Shown here: piece after piece, positions 18,778-28,163 of the stretch
Position numbering within the stretch: position 1 is the first letter of the stretch
Layout of the letters: the number at the start of each line of letters is the position of its first letter
Assembly: GCA_023391695.1 (NCBI GenBank)
Contig: JAEWAK010000007.1
Coordinates: 1-64,000 of the forward strand
DNA: 64,000 bases
DNA from: Bacillota bacterium
GTDB taxonomy: Bacteria > Bacillota > Clostridia > Lachnospirales > Lachnospiraceae
Direction: 5' to 3'
Made by a program: the position numbers and the translations under genes
Notes under the pieces: generated by a model
Seen by the model: the letters and a program-made list of their open reading frames with translations, nothing else
What the model was told of the DNA's origin: nothing
Database searches by the model: none

Positions 18778-18794
18778 GCAATATATAATATTGC
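18778..18794. promoter_or_regulatory. Palindromic operator candidate between fcl and araC-type gene
   Basis: GCAATAT (18778-18784) and ATATTGC (18788-18794) are perfect inverted repeats around ATA, in the 190-base divergent promoter region. The site is 50 bases upstream of the AraC-type start and could bind that regulator or an unknown repressor. Confidence 0.35.
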
Positions 18795-18843
18795 TGCAAA
18801 ATAGTATTATCTTGCTTTTACTTACTTATTAATTGGAGGTATT

Positions 18844-19716
18844 ATGAAACAATCTTATTTTGAAACTTATTCCAATCCAGATACAGTTATTAGAAATCGA
18901 ATAATAAATACGCCAAGTGAATTTGCAAAAAAAAATCTATTCTATATTCAAGAAACCGGTTATTTAAAAAGCTTTAATAGTCACTCTCATATCAGACAAA
19001 ATTTAGGTTCTTTTTTGTTTTTTATTGTTTTATCAGGTGAAGGAACGTTAACTTACCAATCTAATATATACTCGTTACATAAGTATGATTTTGTATTTAT
19101 AGATTGTATGGAAGAATATTCACATAAAAATAATTCAGATAATCCATGGGAATTACTTTGGATTCATTTTAATGGTCATAATGCTGTACAATATTATAAT
19201 TATTTTAAGCAAACATCATCAAATATATTTAATCTAGCCTGTTATGAGGATATTATAAAAATACTATTTGAAATAATAAATTTACATAAAGAAAAAATAT
19301 CAACAACTGAACTAATTACTTCAAAATTAATTACTGATATTTTAACTATGAGTATTACTCAGCAAATAGCTTTAAATCAAGTATTATCATATCAATCAAT
19401 TGGTGAAAAAATACAAGAAATTCGTAATTATCTCGACAACAACTATATGTATAAAATCACCCTGGAAGATTTAGAGAAAAAGTTCTATATTAGTAAGTTT
19501 TACCTTTCCAGAGAATTTAAAAAAATATATGGAACAACTATTATTAACTATCTTCAGGATAAACGTATAACAAAAGCGAAAGAATTATTACGTTTTACTA
19601 CTCAAAGTATTGAGGACATTGCTAATCAGTGTGGAATACCAGACTCTAATTACTTTAATAAAGTTTTTAAAAAATCCGAAGCCATGACTGCTTCGAATTA
19701 TCGTAAAATGTGGTGA
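18844..19716 (+). CDS. AraC family transcriptional regulator
   Basis: 290 residues. The N-terminal half (about 40-115) resembles an AraC-type cupin sensor, with FIVLSGEGTLTYQS and WELLWIHFNGH. The C-terminal ~95 residues hold two helix-turn-helix units, around YISKFYLSREFKKIYG and IEDIANQCGIPDSNYFNKVF, the second being the family signature. GGAGG precedes the ATG. These proteins usually sense a sugar and control neighbouring genes; here the divergent fcl and the palindrome at 18778-18794 are the obvious candidates. Confidence 0.9.
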   Translation: MKQSYFETYSNPDTVIRNRIINTPSEFAKKNLFYIQETGYLKSFNSHSHIRQNLGSFLFFIVLSGEGTLTYQSNIYSLHKYDFVFIDCMEEYSHKNNSDNPWELLWIHFNGHNAVQYYNYFKQTSSNIFNLACYEDIIKILFEIINLHKEKISTTELITSKLITDILTMSITQQIALNQVLSYQSIGEKIQEIRNYLDNNYMYKITLEDLEKKFYISKFYLSREFKKIYGTTIINYLQDKRITKAKELLRFTTQSIEDIANQCGIPDSNYFNKVFKKSEAMTASNYRKMW

Positions 19717-19776
19717 TTTCTTACAACATATTAATCTTTAAGAGTAAAATAAATATCATAATTTGATTCTGATCAT

Positions 19777-21015
19777 TTAAAATTTTGTAAGTTTTTTCCT
19801 ATTTAATTGAATAAACAACACAATAATATAGCTAAGAGCTAATACCAGATGTGAAACAAGAAATGAAATTGATGCACCCAAAATGCCATACTTTTTCACC
19901 AAAACAAGGCTAAATATAAGTGCAAATATAGCAATTAGCATATAATTTATAAGAATTAAGTTTTGTTTTCTTAAGATAACCAATATATAGAACAATAACA
20001 TAGATACGGCAAAAAAGCCTCCTCCAATTATTATTAAAATCAGCTCATTTTTTAACTCTGATATATCTATACCATAAAGAATTTCTAAAATGGGTATTCC
20101 AAATAATAATACACCTATCATGCAGCAGATAGTTAGTCCTAAAATCATAAGCATCTGTTTTTTTAAGCATGAAAAGAAATTATTAAATTGCTTTTTTTCT
20201 AAATATAGAGAGAATTTATTTAACATTGGAAAGAACAGGAAACCACTTATGGTATTAATTACCATAGCTGGCATAAATATAACATTGAAATAACCTTGTA
20301 TTTCATCATTTAGCATATATTCTATTGCATACTTTGAACTGTTAAACATAAACACAGAAAGAAAAGAACTTAAAAAAAGTGGTGTACAGTCTAACAATAG
20401 TCGAATAACTTTATTCTTATTAGTTTTCTGATTTTTGTTTTTATAAATGAACTTTTTTGTTGTTTTTACTGCTATAAAATATGTAACAGCCAAATTAACA
20501 AATATCATTATTATTAATGCCAAAAAAATATTTCTAAATTTTAGAAATGTAATTAAAAAAGATAAAAAAGATGCAAATGTTCTAAAAAATAGAACACGTC
20601 CAGATAAATCAAGTCTGTTTTCTTGAAAAAGCAAACTTTGATAAACTTCTGCATAGGAATTAATTAGCATAAAAATTGTTAATAAACCTGTAAGTAATAT
20701 CTTAGTGATTGTAAAGTTTGATATAGTAATAAATAATATGAAAATCAAACTCATAAAAAAAGATGTGACTAGTTTAACAGCAAAATAGTCTTCAAAATTA
20801 TATTGATGTATATAGTCGGTTCTTTGAAATGTTTGCATACCATAAAGTCCTACCATATATAGAATCTGTGATGTTGTAAAAGCAATTGTAAATTCTCCAG
20901 CTGCGATTACTCCTGATATTCTACTAACTAACATGGACAGTAGTATAGTATTCAGTGCAAACATCATACTCCCCATTGTATTCCAAAAAAAACCTTTGTT
21001 TCTTATTATTTTCAT
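19777..21015 (-). CDS. Wzx-type oligosaccharide flippase
   Basis: 412-residue polytopic membrane protein with about 12 hydrophobic spans, of the polysaccharide biosynthesis/MATE-like flippase superfamily. The N-terminus (FFWNTMGSMMFALNTILLSM) is typical. It would move an undecaprenyl-linked repeat unit across the membrane. No good ribosome site is visible, and it follows the pyruvyl transferase gene by 19 bases, so it is probably translated by read-through coupling. It is the last gene of the long minus-strand operon that starts at 41016. Confidence 0.85.
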   Translation of the reverse strand: MKIIRNKGFFWNTMGSMMFALNTILLSMLVSRISGVIAAGEFTIAFTTSQILYMVGLYGMQTFQRTDYIHQYNFEDYFAVKLVTSFFMSLIFILFITISNFTITKILLTGLLTIFMLINSYAEVYQSLLFQENRLDLSGRVLFFRTFASFLSFLITFLKFRNIFLALIIMIFVNLAVTYFIAVKTTKKFIYKNKNQKTNKNKVIRLLLDCTPLFLSSFLSVFMFNSSKYAIEYMLNDEIQGYFNVIFMPAMVINTISGFLFFPMLNKFSLYLEKKQFNNFFSCLKKQMLMILGLTICCMIGVLLFGIPILEILYGIDISELKNELILIIIGGGFFAVSMLLFYILVILRKQNLILINYMLIAIFALIFSLVLVKKYGILGASISFLVSHLVLALSYIIVLFIQLNRKKLTKF

Positions 21016-21034
21016 ATACTTATGTTCTATTATT

Positions 21035-22141
21035 TTATCCTAACATCTTATTTAGATGTTGCATAGAAAACTCTCTTTCCTCGTTTATCTTATTATTTAC
21101 CTTTTTAAAATCTATGACTCCATCTATGAAATCACAATTTCCATTCACAAGTAATCGAGATTCCAAAGAAAAAACATTTAATAAATTTGTTATCCTTGAT
21201 CCAGTATCTTTCCCATAATTCGAAATTTGAGAGAAAAATGGGCGATTAAAAATTATCGAAAAAACAGTACCATGAAAAGCATCCGTAACAACATAATCCG
21301 CATTCTTAACATACCATAACCATTTTTCAGGTGCCATATATGGATGACGTTTACACTTAATTTGTTTTTTCAAAGGAAAAGGGCAATAAACAATTTTTAA
21401 CTTCTTGTTCTCAGATAACTTCTTAGCAAAATTAATTAGCTCAGTATCTGACTGCACTTGATAAACAAAAATATATTTATCTATTATACAATCATCTTTT
21501 TCAGCCAGCATTTCCCACTCTCTTGCTGTTAACAAAAACGCTGGATCGGCTACTCTAGGTGCCTTTAAATTGGTAATCTCCTCTATGATTTCTGTTGCTC
21601 TTTGTTCTCTCGTAGTAATATAGCTAAAATCTTCTGTTAACTCCTTAAATCTATTAACTAAATCTTCTCTTATATTATCTTGTGCAATGCTTGCGGCATA
21701 AACTACTTTCTTTTTCTTATCGTGCACAAAAGGCAAAAAGTTATTTTCATTATAATAATTAATTTTACAATTCCATAATTGATCCCCGCCAATAACAATC
21801 TTATCATAATGATCAGCAATTAGAGCGATCGTTTTATCATTATAATTCTCTTTAGAAGTATTCATCTTTGATCTCATATTTGCAAAAGATTTCTCCCTCG
21901 GAAGAATAAATACCATAAAATAACCAAGTCTTAATAAATATGTTAATAAACCAACTTTTTTTGCCATTGATAGTTTCCATGGCATTTGAACTTCATCAGG
22001 TAAATAGGTAATAGTTTCTACATTATTATATCCCAACTTATTTATGCCTTTTTCTATAGCATATGCCAAAAATAATGCACCGTAATTATTTACCATCCAA
22101 TGATTAATAATTCCAATTTTTTTATCTTTATCATTTATCAT
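21035..22141 (-). CDS. Polysaccharide pyruvyl transferase family protein
   Basis: 368 residues. Family features are the N-terminal NHWMVNNYGALFLAYAI, the central VIGGDQLWN and the C-terminal TDAFHGTVFSIIFNRPF; these match the PS_pyruv_trans family (CsaB/WcaK-like). Members transfer pyruvate from phosphoenolpyruvate to a sugar as a ketal, or a related group. It sits in the polysaccharide operon between the DUF2304 gene and the flippase gene. A related domain forms the N-terminus of the 44843-47068 protein. Confidence 0.88.
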   Translation of the reverse strand: MINDKDKKIGIINHWMVNNYGALFLAYAIEKGINKLGYNNVETITYLPDEVQMPWKLSMAKKVGLLTYLLRLGYFMVFILPREKSFANMRSKMNTSKENYNDKTIALIADHYDKIVIGGDQLWNCKINYYNENNFLPFVHDKKKKVVYAASIAQDNIREDLVNRFKELTEDFSYITTREQRATEIIEEITNLKAPRVADPAFLLTAREWEMLAEKDDCIIDKYIFVYQVQSDTELINFAKKLSENKKLKIVYCPFPLKKQIKCKRHPYMAPEKWLWYVKNADYVVTDAFHGTVFSIIFNRPFFSQISNYGKDTGSRITNLLNVFSLESRLLVNGNCDFIDGVIDFKKVNNKINEEREFSMQHLNKMLG

Positions 22142-22194
22142 ATATATTTCCTTAGCCTTTCAACAAAATCATCTAAGATTCGTATTTTACTATT

Positions 22195-22545
22195 TTAATT
22201 TTTTAAGGTATCTCTTATATCCTTTTCTTCAATCGCAAATTTTTGTATAAGTGTATGTAATTTGCTCTCAAGCTGAGATATTTTTATCGACATAAAAAAT
22301 ACTTTCATAAGTAATATAAAAATGATAGCAAGAAAAACGAAATTTACCGTAGAACCAATACCCAATAAATTTGCCATAAATTCAGCTAATTCTGGAAATA
22401 TACTAATTGTAATAAAACATATTGAAACGGCTATCCAAAACAAAGAATCTTCAATCTGCACTTGTGATTTTCTTATCTTTCTCATCATATACCAAAATGT
22501 CAAGATAGAAACAATAATTAAAATGATTCTAAAACTAGTCAACAT
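22195..22545 (-). CDS. DUF2304 domain-containing membrane protein
   Basis: 116 residues with three hydrophobic spans (about 3-22, 35-52, 64-92) and a charged C-terminal helix, matching DUF2304. AAAGGAG precedes the ATG. It begins 1 base after the end of the neighbouring dolichol-phosphate-mannose-synthase-like gene. DUF2304 proteins are recurrently paired with such glycosyltransferases and probably help anchor or assist them (inference). Confidence 0.85.
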   Translation of the reverse strand: MLTSFRIILIIVSILTFWYMMRKIRKSQVQIEDSLFWIAVSICFITISIFPELAEFMANLLGIGSTVNFVFLAIIFILLMKVFFMSIKISQLESKLHTLIQKFAIEEKDIRDTLKN

Positions 22546-22546
22546 A

Positions 22547-23239
22547 CTAATTGCTCCTTTTTCTAAACCATTGCACTAAAAAGATAGATGAAACCATCCT
22601 AATCATATATTTAATTGCATTATTTAAATTCAAGTAGCTTTCTCCTGCAATACGTTCGTTCATCTCTACTTGTACTTCAATAACTTGTACACCACAGCGC
22701 ATCAAATATGCAATTGTATCTGGTTCTGGTCCATAATTCATCGTATATGCGAATTCTTTTAAAACTTTCTTATTCAATAATCTCATACCAGAAGTAGGAT
22801 CCGTTAAATTTTTACCCGTTGTTAACTTTATTGCTAACTGTATTACTTTACCTCCTAATACTCTAAGTCCTTTGGGCTTTTTCTGCATCTTATATCTTGA
22901 CCCTATAATAATATCAGCTCCACTACTTACCATCTCGTTTATCATTGTCGATATGTAGCTGGGATTATGTTGCCCATCTCCGTCAAATTGTAATACTGCA
23001 TCATAATTATTTTCATAGGCATACTTTATACCTGCTTGAAACCCCCCTGCTAATCCAAGATTAATTGGTAAGTCAAGCAACTCATAATTATTAGCTCTAC
23101 AAATCTTAGCTGTCGAATCTCTAGAACCATCATTAACAACAAGGTAATCATATTGTGAATAATTAGCTTTTAAATTTTCAACTACACTCTCAATATTTTT
23201 TTCTTCATTAAAAGCTGGAATAATTATTAAGATCTTCAT
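22547..23239 (-). CDS. Family 2 glycosyltransferase, dolichol-phosphate mannosyltransferase-like
   Basis: 230 residues with a single GT-A domain: IPAFNEEKNIESVV, VVNDGSRDST and the metal-binding FDGDGQHNP. The catalytic-loop region around GSRYKMQKKPKGLR follows. It has no membrane spans, as in DPM1-like enzymes that charge a polyprenyl phosphate with one sugar. Such lipid-linked sugars are donors for GT39-like integral-membrane transferases, and a GT39-like gene lies in the same operon (26016-28127). The adjacent DUF2304 gene supports this. Confidence 0.9.
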   Translation of the reverse strand: MKILIIIPAFNEEKNIESVVENLKANYSQYDYLVVNDGSRDSTAKICRANNYELLDLPINLGLAGGFQAGIKYAYENNYDAVLQFDGDGQHNPSYISTMINEMVSSGADIIIGSRYKMQKKPKGLRVLGGKVIQLAIKLTTGKNLTDPTSGMRLLNKKVLKEFAYTMNYGPEPDTIAYLMRCGVQVIEVQVEMNERIAGESYLNLNNAIKYMIRMVSSIFLVQWFRKRSN

Positions 23240-23286
23240 CTTTTTCTCCCTATAGTAATTGATAATTTCACACTATTGAACTTAAA

Positions 23287-24339
23287 TTACCATTTAATTT
23301 CAATCTTAAATTTATGTATTATAAAATGATATAATCTTATAAAAAGTGGAAAAAACCCAAGTTTGTAAATGTTTTGTAAGATCTTTAGTTTAAATAAAGA
23401 TATATTATGTTTCATAATATATCTATATTTTAAATAAACATTATTGCGCCAAGTTGGGAAAAACTTTGATAGAAATCTCCTCATATCCATAGTCTCTACT
23501 CCAATATGAGAATTTTTATCCTGTGATAAACCAACAAGTAATGATACGCCAAGATGGACAAAAGCCATTAAATCTAATAGTGTATTATACCTTATATTAT
23601 CATACTTTTCCATAACATATCGTTTTGTTTCAACCATCGCATTTTTAGTTAATTCAATATCATCTCGTCCTATTGTCTTCATAGCAGATCCCAATCGAAC
23701 AAAATAATTATATAGTGGCTTATCAATAAATGCTATTTTGCTTAATTTAGGATATATGCTAGCTAGTAGCATCATATCCTCTGCGATCCTTGGCGGTATT
23801 ACAAAATCAATGGAATTTTTAATTATTTCAGCTAATATTATTTTATTCCAAAGAGCTGTATTAATAATAGATAGCGTGCCAATATTATCTGTAACATCTA
23901 ATGTTTTACGTCCAAATTTAGTCATTTCATTAGAATATTCTCTTCCCGAAACATCATCAATCCTTTTGTAAGCACATACTGCCATTTCTGCTTTAGTACT
24001 TTCTGCCAGATCATATAATGTACTATACATTTTTACTTGTACTATATCATCGCTATCACAAAATCCTATATACTTACCTTGAGCCATTGCAATTCCAAAC
24101 TTCCTTGCAAACCAAACACCTTTGTTCTCTGTATGAAAGGCACGGACTGTATCAGGATGTTGTCTAGCAAACCTATCTATAATCTCAGGAGATTTATCTT
24201 TAGAACCATCATCTACGCAAATAATCTCATAGGAATCTATATCTTGTCGTAGCAAAGAGACTATACACCGTTCCACATAATTCTGTGCATTATATATGGG
24301 AACAATAATACTAACCTTTATGTATGAATTATCACTCAT
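23287..24339 (-). CDS. Family 2 glycosyltransferase
   Basis: About 350 residues. The N-terminal GT-A domain has SIIVPIYNAQNYVERCI, CVDDGSKDKS and the metal-binding FCDSDD, followed by a C-terminal helical extension. The frame opens at 24369, but the ATG at 24339 is the real start: TAGGAGG sits 7 bases before it. Acceptor and donor are unknown. Part of the long polysaccharide operon. Confidence 0.9.
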   Translation of the reverse strand: MSDNSYIKVSIIVPIYNAQNYVERCIVSLLRQDIDSYEIICVDDGSKDKSPEIIDRFARQHPDTVRAFHTENKGVWFARKFGIAMAQGKYIGFCDSDDIVQVKMYSTLYDLAESTKAEMAVCAYKRIDDVSGREYSNEMTKFGRKTLDVTDNIGTLSIINTALWNKIILAEIIKNSIDFVIPPRIAEDMMLLASIYPKLSKIAFIDKPLYNYFVRLGSAMKTIGRDDIELTKNAMVETKRYVMEKYDNIRYNTLLDLMAFVHLGVSLLVGLSQDKNSHIGVETMDMRRFLSKFFPTWRNNVYLKYRYIMKHNISLFKLKILQNIYKLGFFPLFIRLYHFIIHKFKIEIKW

Positions 24340-24461
24340 TGTATAACCTCCTAATTCACTATATCTCAAATAATTCTAGCATAAAGAGCCATTTTTTTCA
24401 ATATTATTTTGTATTATGACTGCAATTAAACTGCATATTGATTCGAAATTATAAATAAATA

Positions 24462-25919
24462 TTAATTATGTCTATTGTCACTTGCTAAAGATTTTTTAAT
24501 TCTAAATATAATATAAGTGAAACCTGCCTTAGTTACCCTTTTAAATTCTTGGTAAGTAAGATTTTTCAAAAATGTCTTTACAATATATGTAAATGAAAAA
24601 TAATATCTCGACATTAAATTATCTCTTATCTTTTCAATTTGCTTCGCATCTGCATAAGGATAATTAACTAAACAATTAAGGTATCCGTCTTTATTCAGCC
24701 ACTTTGAATAGTCTTCTGTAATTAGGTACCCATTTGATTTTACCCATTCATAAAAACCCGTTCCTGGAAATGGAACAGCTTGTTGAAAAAATACCATATC
24801 AGGATACAATTTCTTGGCAAATTTAAAGGTTTGTTCAATCGTTTCTCTATTATCACCAGTCAATCCTATCATAAAGCAACCGAAAACTTTTATACCTATT
24901 TTTTTTGTACTTTCTGCAAATTTTATTGATTCTTCTAGTTTGATTCCTTTTCTAGTTTGATTAAGGACTTCTTGGTTCCCTGATTCATATCCAACGACAA
25001 GTAAACGACATCCTGCTTCATGCATTTTCTTCATTATATCATAAGGTAAATCTGCTCGTGTATTACATGACCAAATAGGTTTTAAACCTCTCTTAATAAT
25101 CTCATCACAAATTTCTACAACACGTCTCTTATCAGCTGTAAAAGTATCGTCTTCAATAAATATTTCCTGAATGTTAGGCATACTTTTACATATATATTCA
25201 ATTTCATCAACAAAATTATTTACACTTCTTTTTCTGAACATACGTCCACTCATGGTCTCAGGATAGGAGCAAAAATTACATCTAAATGGGCATCCTCTTG
25301 AACTAAATATTTGTATCATTGGTTTACGAGCAAATGCATAAAAGTAATCATTAACATTTAAGAATTTCTCATACACCTTTGAAACAAAAGGAAGTAAATC
25401 TAAATCTTCAGTCCACTTTCTGTCTTCATTGTAAATAATTTCATTGCCTTTACGATAAGTTATTCCTTTAACATTTTCATAAATATGGTTAGCTTCAATA
25501 ATCTCTGGTAAAGTAAAGTCGTATTCTTGCCTTGCTATTATATCAATTGCAGAACATTCATTTAGAACTGTTTCAGAAAGTGCAGTAGCGTGTGTACCAC
25601 CAATAATAATAGTTGCTTTTTTATTTTGTTTTTTTATACTTTCAAGTACTTTATAATCTTCAAAACATGTTGGAGTAGTTACTTCTGCCATAATATAATC
25701 TGGCTCTGACTCTTTTACTAAACTAATTACATCTTGATTTGTAAAATTTTTCGTTATACAGTCTACTAGTTCAACATTATATCCTTTTTGTATACAAACT
25801 CCAGCTGCATAGCATAACCAATATGGATAATATAATGTACCACTTTTTGTTTTTTCTGGCCAACGACTGGTTCTGCTAATATTAAACTTATACGGAAGAT
25901 TTAAAAATAGAATTTTCAT
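24462..25919 (-). CDS. Radical SAM protein with B12-binding-like domain
   Basis: 485 residues. Residues ~1-140 resemble a cobalamin-binding Rossmann domain, but the usual DxHxxG cobalamin ligand motif is not visible (VDCITKN stands near its place). The radical SAM core follows, with the cluster motif CPFRCNFC (Cys-X3-Cys-X2-Cys) near residue 213. The overall layout is of the BchE/P-methylase-like class. Reactions of such enzymes include methylation, oxidation and C-C bond formation. Located within the polysaccharide operon, it may modify a sugar or lipid carrier (inference). Confidence 0.85.
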   Translation of the reverse strand: MKILFLNLPYKFNISRTSRWPEKTKSGTLYYPYWLCYAAGVCIQKGYNVELVDCITKNFTNQDVISLVKESEPDYIMAEVTTPTCFEDYKVLESIKKQNKKATIIIGGTHATALSETVLNECSAIDIIARQEYDFTLPEIIEANHIYENVKGITYRKGNEIIYNEDRKWTEDLDLLPFVSKVYEKFLNVNDYFYAFARKPMIQIFSSRGCPFRCNFCSYPETMSGRMFRKRSVNNFVDEIEYICKSMPNIQEIFIEDDTFTADKRRVVEICDEIIKRGLKPIWSCNTRADLPYDIMKKMHEAGCRLLVVGYESGNQEVLNQTRKGIKLEESIKFAESTKKIGIKVFGCFMIGLTGDNRETIEQTFKFAKKLYPDMVFFQQAVPFPGTGFYEWVKSNGYLITEDYSKWLNKDGYLNCLVNYPYADAKQIEKIRDNLMSRYYFSFTYIVKTFLKNLTYQEFKRVTKAGFTYIIFRIKKSLASDNRHN

Positions 25920-26015
25920 AATTTACTTAGTCCTTTCAGTTAAAAAATACTTTTTGTAAATTTTATTGTTTATAAAGCGTAACTTAGCAATTTTGATTTT
26001 TAAAGTGACTTAATT

Positions 26016-28127
26016 TTATTCCAAACTAATATTTTGAATATTAATTGACAAATATCTATTATCCAAGCTATTGGGATTCGCATCAACTGGGCGAACGGTA
26101 TCTAATGGTACTATTGTTAACGTAGTCGGTCCATCACTTTCACTTACTATAGGAACCTCAATAACGTTAGATCCCGGATTTATATAATGTTCATTTTCAT
26201 TACCTAAATTATCTGATATCCTAACCGGCAAATTATTTTTAAGTGAAAAACATTGTATAAAAACACTACGTTTAGATAAATTATGATTATATAAAGTTAT
26301 TGTTATAGGCTCATTCTGTACCCAGCTGTCGATAGTTAAGCCTTCAATAATTGATTCAACAATTATTTGTTCGGCTGTTTCATTTTTCTCAAGAACTTCA
26401 TAATCAGCTGTTGCATAAACTTTTGAATAATTAGCTATATTCCAATTATCTTTTCGTTTTATTATGAATTGAGGGATTTTAATATTAAGTATAGTATCAT
26501 ATGAAGTTATAAATCCTTCATATATAATCTTATCTGGAGGAATTATCCCATTACTTTGGATTATTGTTTTAAGCATTTCTTTTGACATTAGATAATAATT
26601 ATCCTCCAACCCCAATTCAAGTGATGCTTCACTATTTTTAAATTCAGAGAGAATAACTATATTTTCGTCTAAAGCAAGATTGTCATGCACATATGCATTT
26701 AGATCCTTATACTGGTTTGTATATGATTCCAAATTTTGTCTTTGATAATTCTCTTCATAATAGCTAAGCACGTTATTTGCTAAGCAAAAGGTAATATAAA
26801 TTAAAAATACTGAAAAATATAATAGTTTTTTTCTTGACATACATATACACCATATACCCCAAATAATATAAATACACAAGAAGGATATAATCATCATTTT
26901 ATAATTTTCTATATTCATAATTTTATTTATTACATTTTCAGTTAAAATTTTATTTGAATTACCATCTATACTAGAACCCATAACGGCAAAGATATTAATA
27001 TTAGATATCATCATTATTAGTACACTGCCCAATAAAACACCTAATTTGTAATTATAATCTTTTAAATCAATCCTCATACATTGTAATAAAATAATCATCA
27101 ATGGTGGAATCACATAATATAAGTGTCTAATATGAATTCTAATATTACTTTGATCAAAATTTTCTCTCCTGGTCAATAGCATTATAACAACACCAATAGT
27201 CACTATTGCCACAGTTAATATCAATCCGAACATTTGCTTGGTTGCCCAATTTAGTTTATTAATACATATTGTAGGAATTATAAACGCAAAAATTCCTGAT
27301 ATTACAATAAGAACCAGTATATAAATTAAGGTCGGATATATTAATTTTACATAAAGCATAGGATTAGAAAATGGAATGGTAGAAAATCTCTCTTCAACTA
27401 TATGTACATTATTATTAATATTTTTATATATTAAAATATAACAACCAGTAAGTGAAGTAAAGGTTAAAATGTGTATGATTAATTTTAAAAAATAAAACTT
27501 TAGTTTTCTATTTATTATTCCAGATGCACAATAGAAAATACAAATTGCAACAAAAATACTTAGTGCTGATTCTTTGGTAATATAACACAAAAAAGACATA
27601 GTTCCTAACACCATAACATCTCTATTTCTTATTTCTCTCTTTTCAAATGTTATGAATGCAATGTACCATAACCACATAATAAGAGTAAATTGCAGATTCT
27701 CCTGGATCAGCTTTGTTGAATACGCGAATTCTGGCAGCAACGCCATTAAAACAACAGCCCATATTGCTTTCTTTTTAGTACCTAACATTTTTTGAGATAA
27801 TAGATAAACTGGAATCAATCCTAAAATCATCATTGCTGAATTAAATACTCTGGCAACTTCCATACTTAATGAATAGTCATCAATAAAATGCACTGCCGAG
27901 AGAAGAATAGAATATAGATTAAAAAAATAATATACTGGTATCCCCCTTATGACTGTTGTTCCATTTTGGAAAATAGATTTACTGCTTCCCCAATGCATTA
28001 TTTCATCACCAAACATGTTGGCAACACCATATTGGGTAGCTAATACTGCTCTAATACTAAAGAAAAATACCAAAATGCAAATAAATAGAAAATCTTCCTT
28101 CTGCGTAAAAAACTTGAGTCTTTTCAT
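26016..28127 (-). CDS. GT39-like integral-membrane glycosyltransferase
   Basis: 703 residues. The first ~460 hold about 11-13 hydrophobic spans; the remaining ~240 form an outside soluble domain of beta character. An acidic pair in the first external loop (FGDEIMHW) matches the catalytic Asp/Glu position of PMT/ArnT-type C-type glycosyltransferases. These use polyprenyl-phosphate sugars on the outer face, matching the dolichol-phosphate-mannose-synthase-like gene downstream. It may add a side-branch sugar to the exported polymer. A similar hypothetical membrane protein of unknown role cannot be excluded. Confidence 0.75.
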   Translation of the reverse strand: MKRLKFFTQKEDFLFICILVFFFSIRAVLATQYGVANMFGDEIMHWGSSKSIFQNGTTVIRGIPVYYFFNLYSILLSAVHFIDDYSLSMEVARVFNSAMMILGLIPVYLLSQKMLGTKKKAIWAVVLMALLPEFAYSTKLIQENLQFTLIMWLWYIAFITFEKREIRNRDVMVLGTMSFLCYITKESALSIFVAICIFYCASGIINRKLKFYFLKLIIHILTFTSLTGCYILIYKNINNNVHIVEERFSTIPFSNPMLYVKLIYPTLIYILVLIVISGIFAFIIPTICINKLNWATKQMFGLILTVAIVTIGVVIMLLTRRENFDQSNIRIHIRHLYYVIPPLMIILLQCMRIDLKDYNYKLGVLLGSVLIMMISNINIFAVMGSSIDGNSNKILTENVINKIMNIENYKMMIISFLCIYIIWGIWCICMSRKKLLYFSVFLIYITFCLANNVLSYYEENYQRQNLESYTNQYKDLNAYVHDNLALDENIVILSEFKNSEASLELGLEDNYYLMSKEMLKTIIQSNGIIPPDKIIYEGFITSYDTILNIKIPQFIIKRKDNWNIANYSKVYATADYEVLEKNETAEQIIVESIIEGLTIDSWVQNEPITITLYNHNLSKRSVFIQCFSLKNNLPVRISDNLGNENEHYINPGSNVIEVPIVSESDGPTTLTIVPLDTVRPVDANPNSLDNRYLSINIQNISLE

Positions 28128-28163
28128 TATAATTCCTTTCGTTTACCAAAGTATTCAAGTAGT

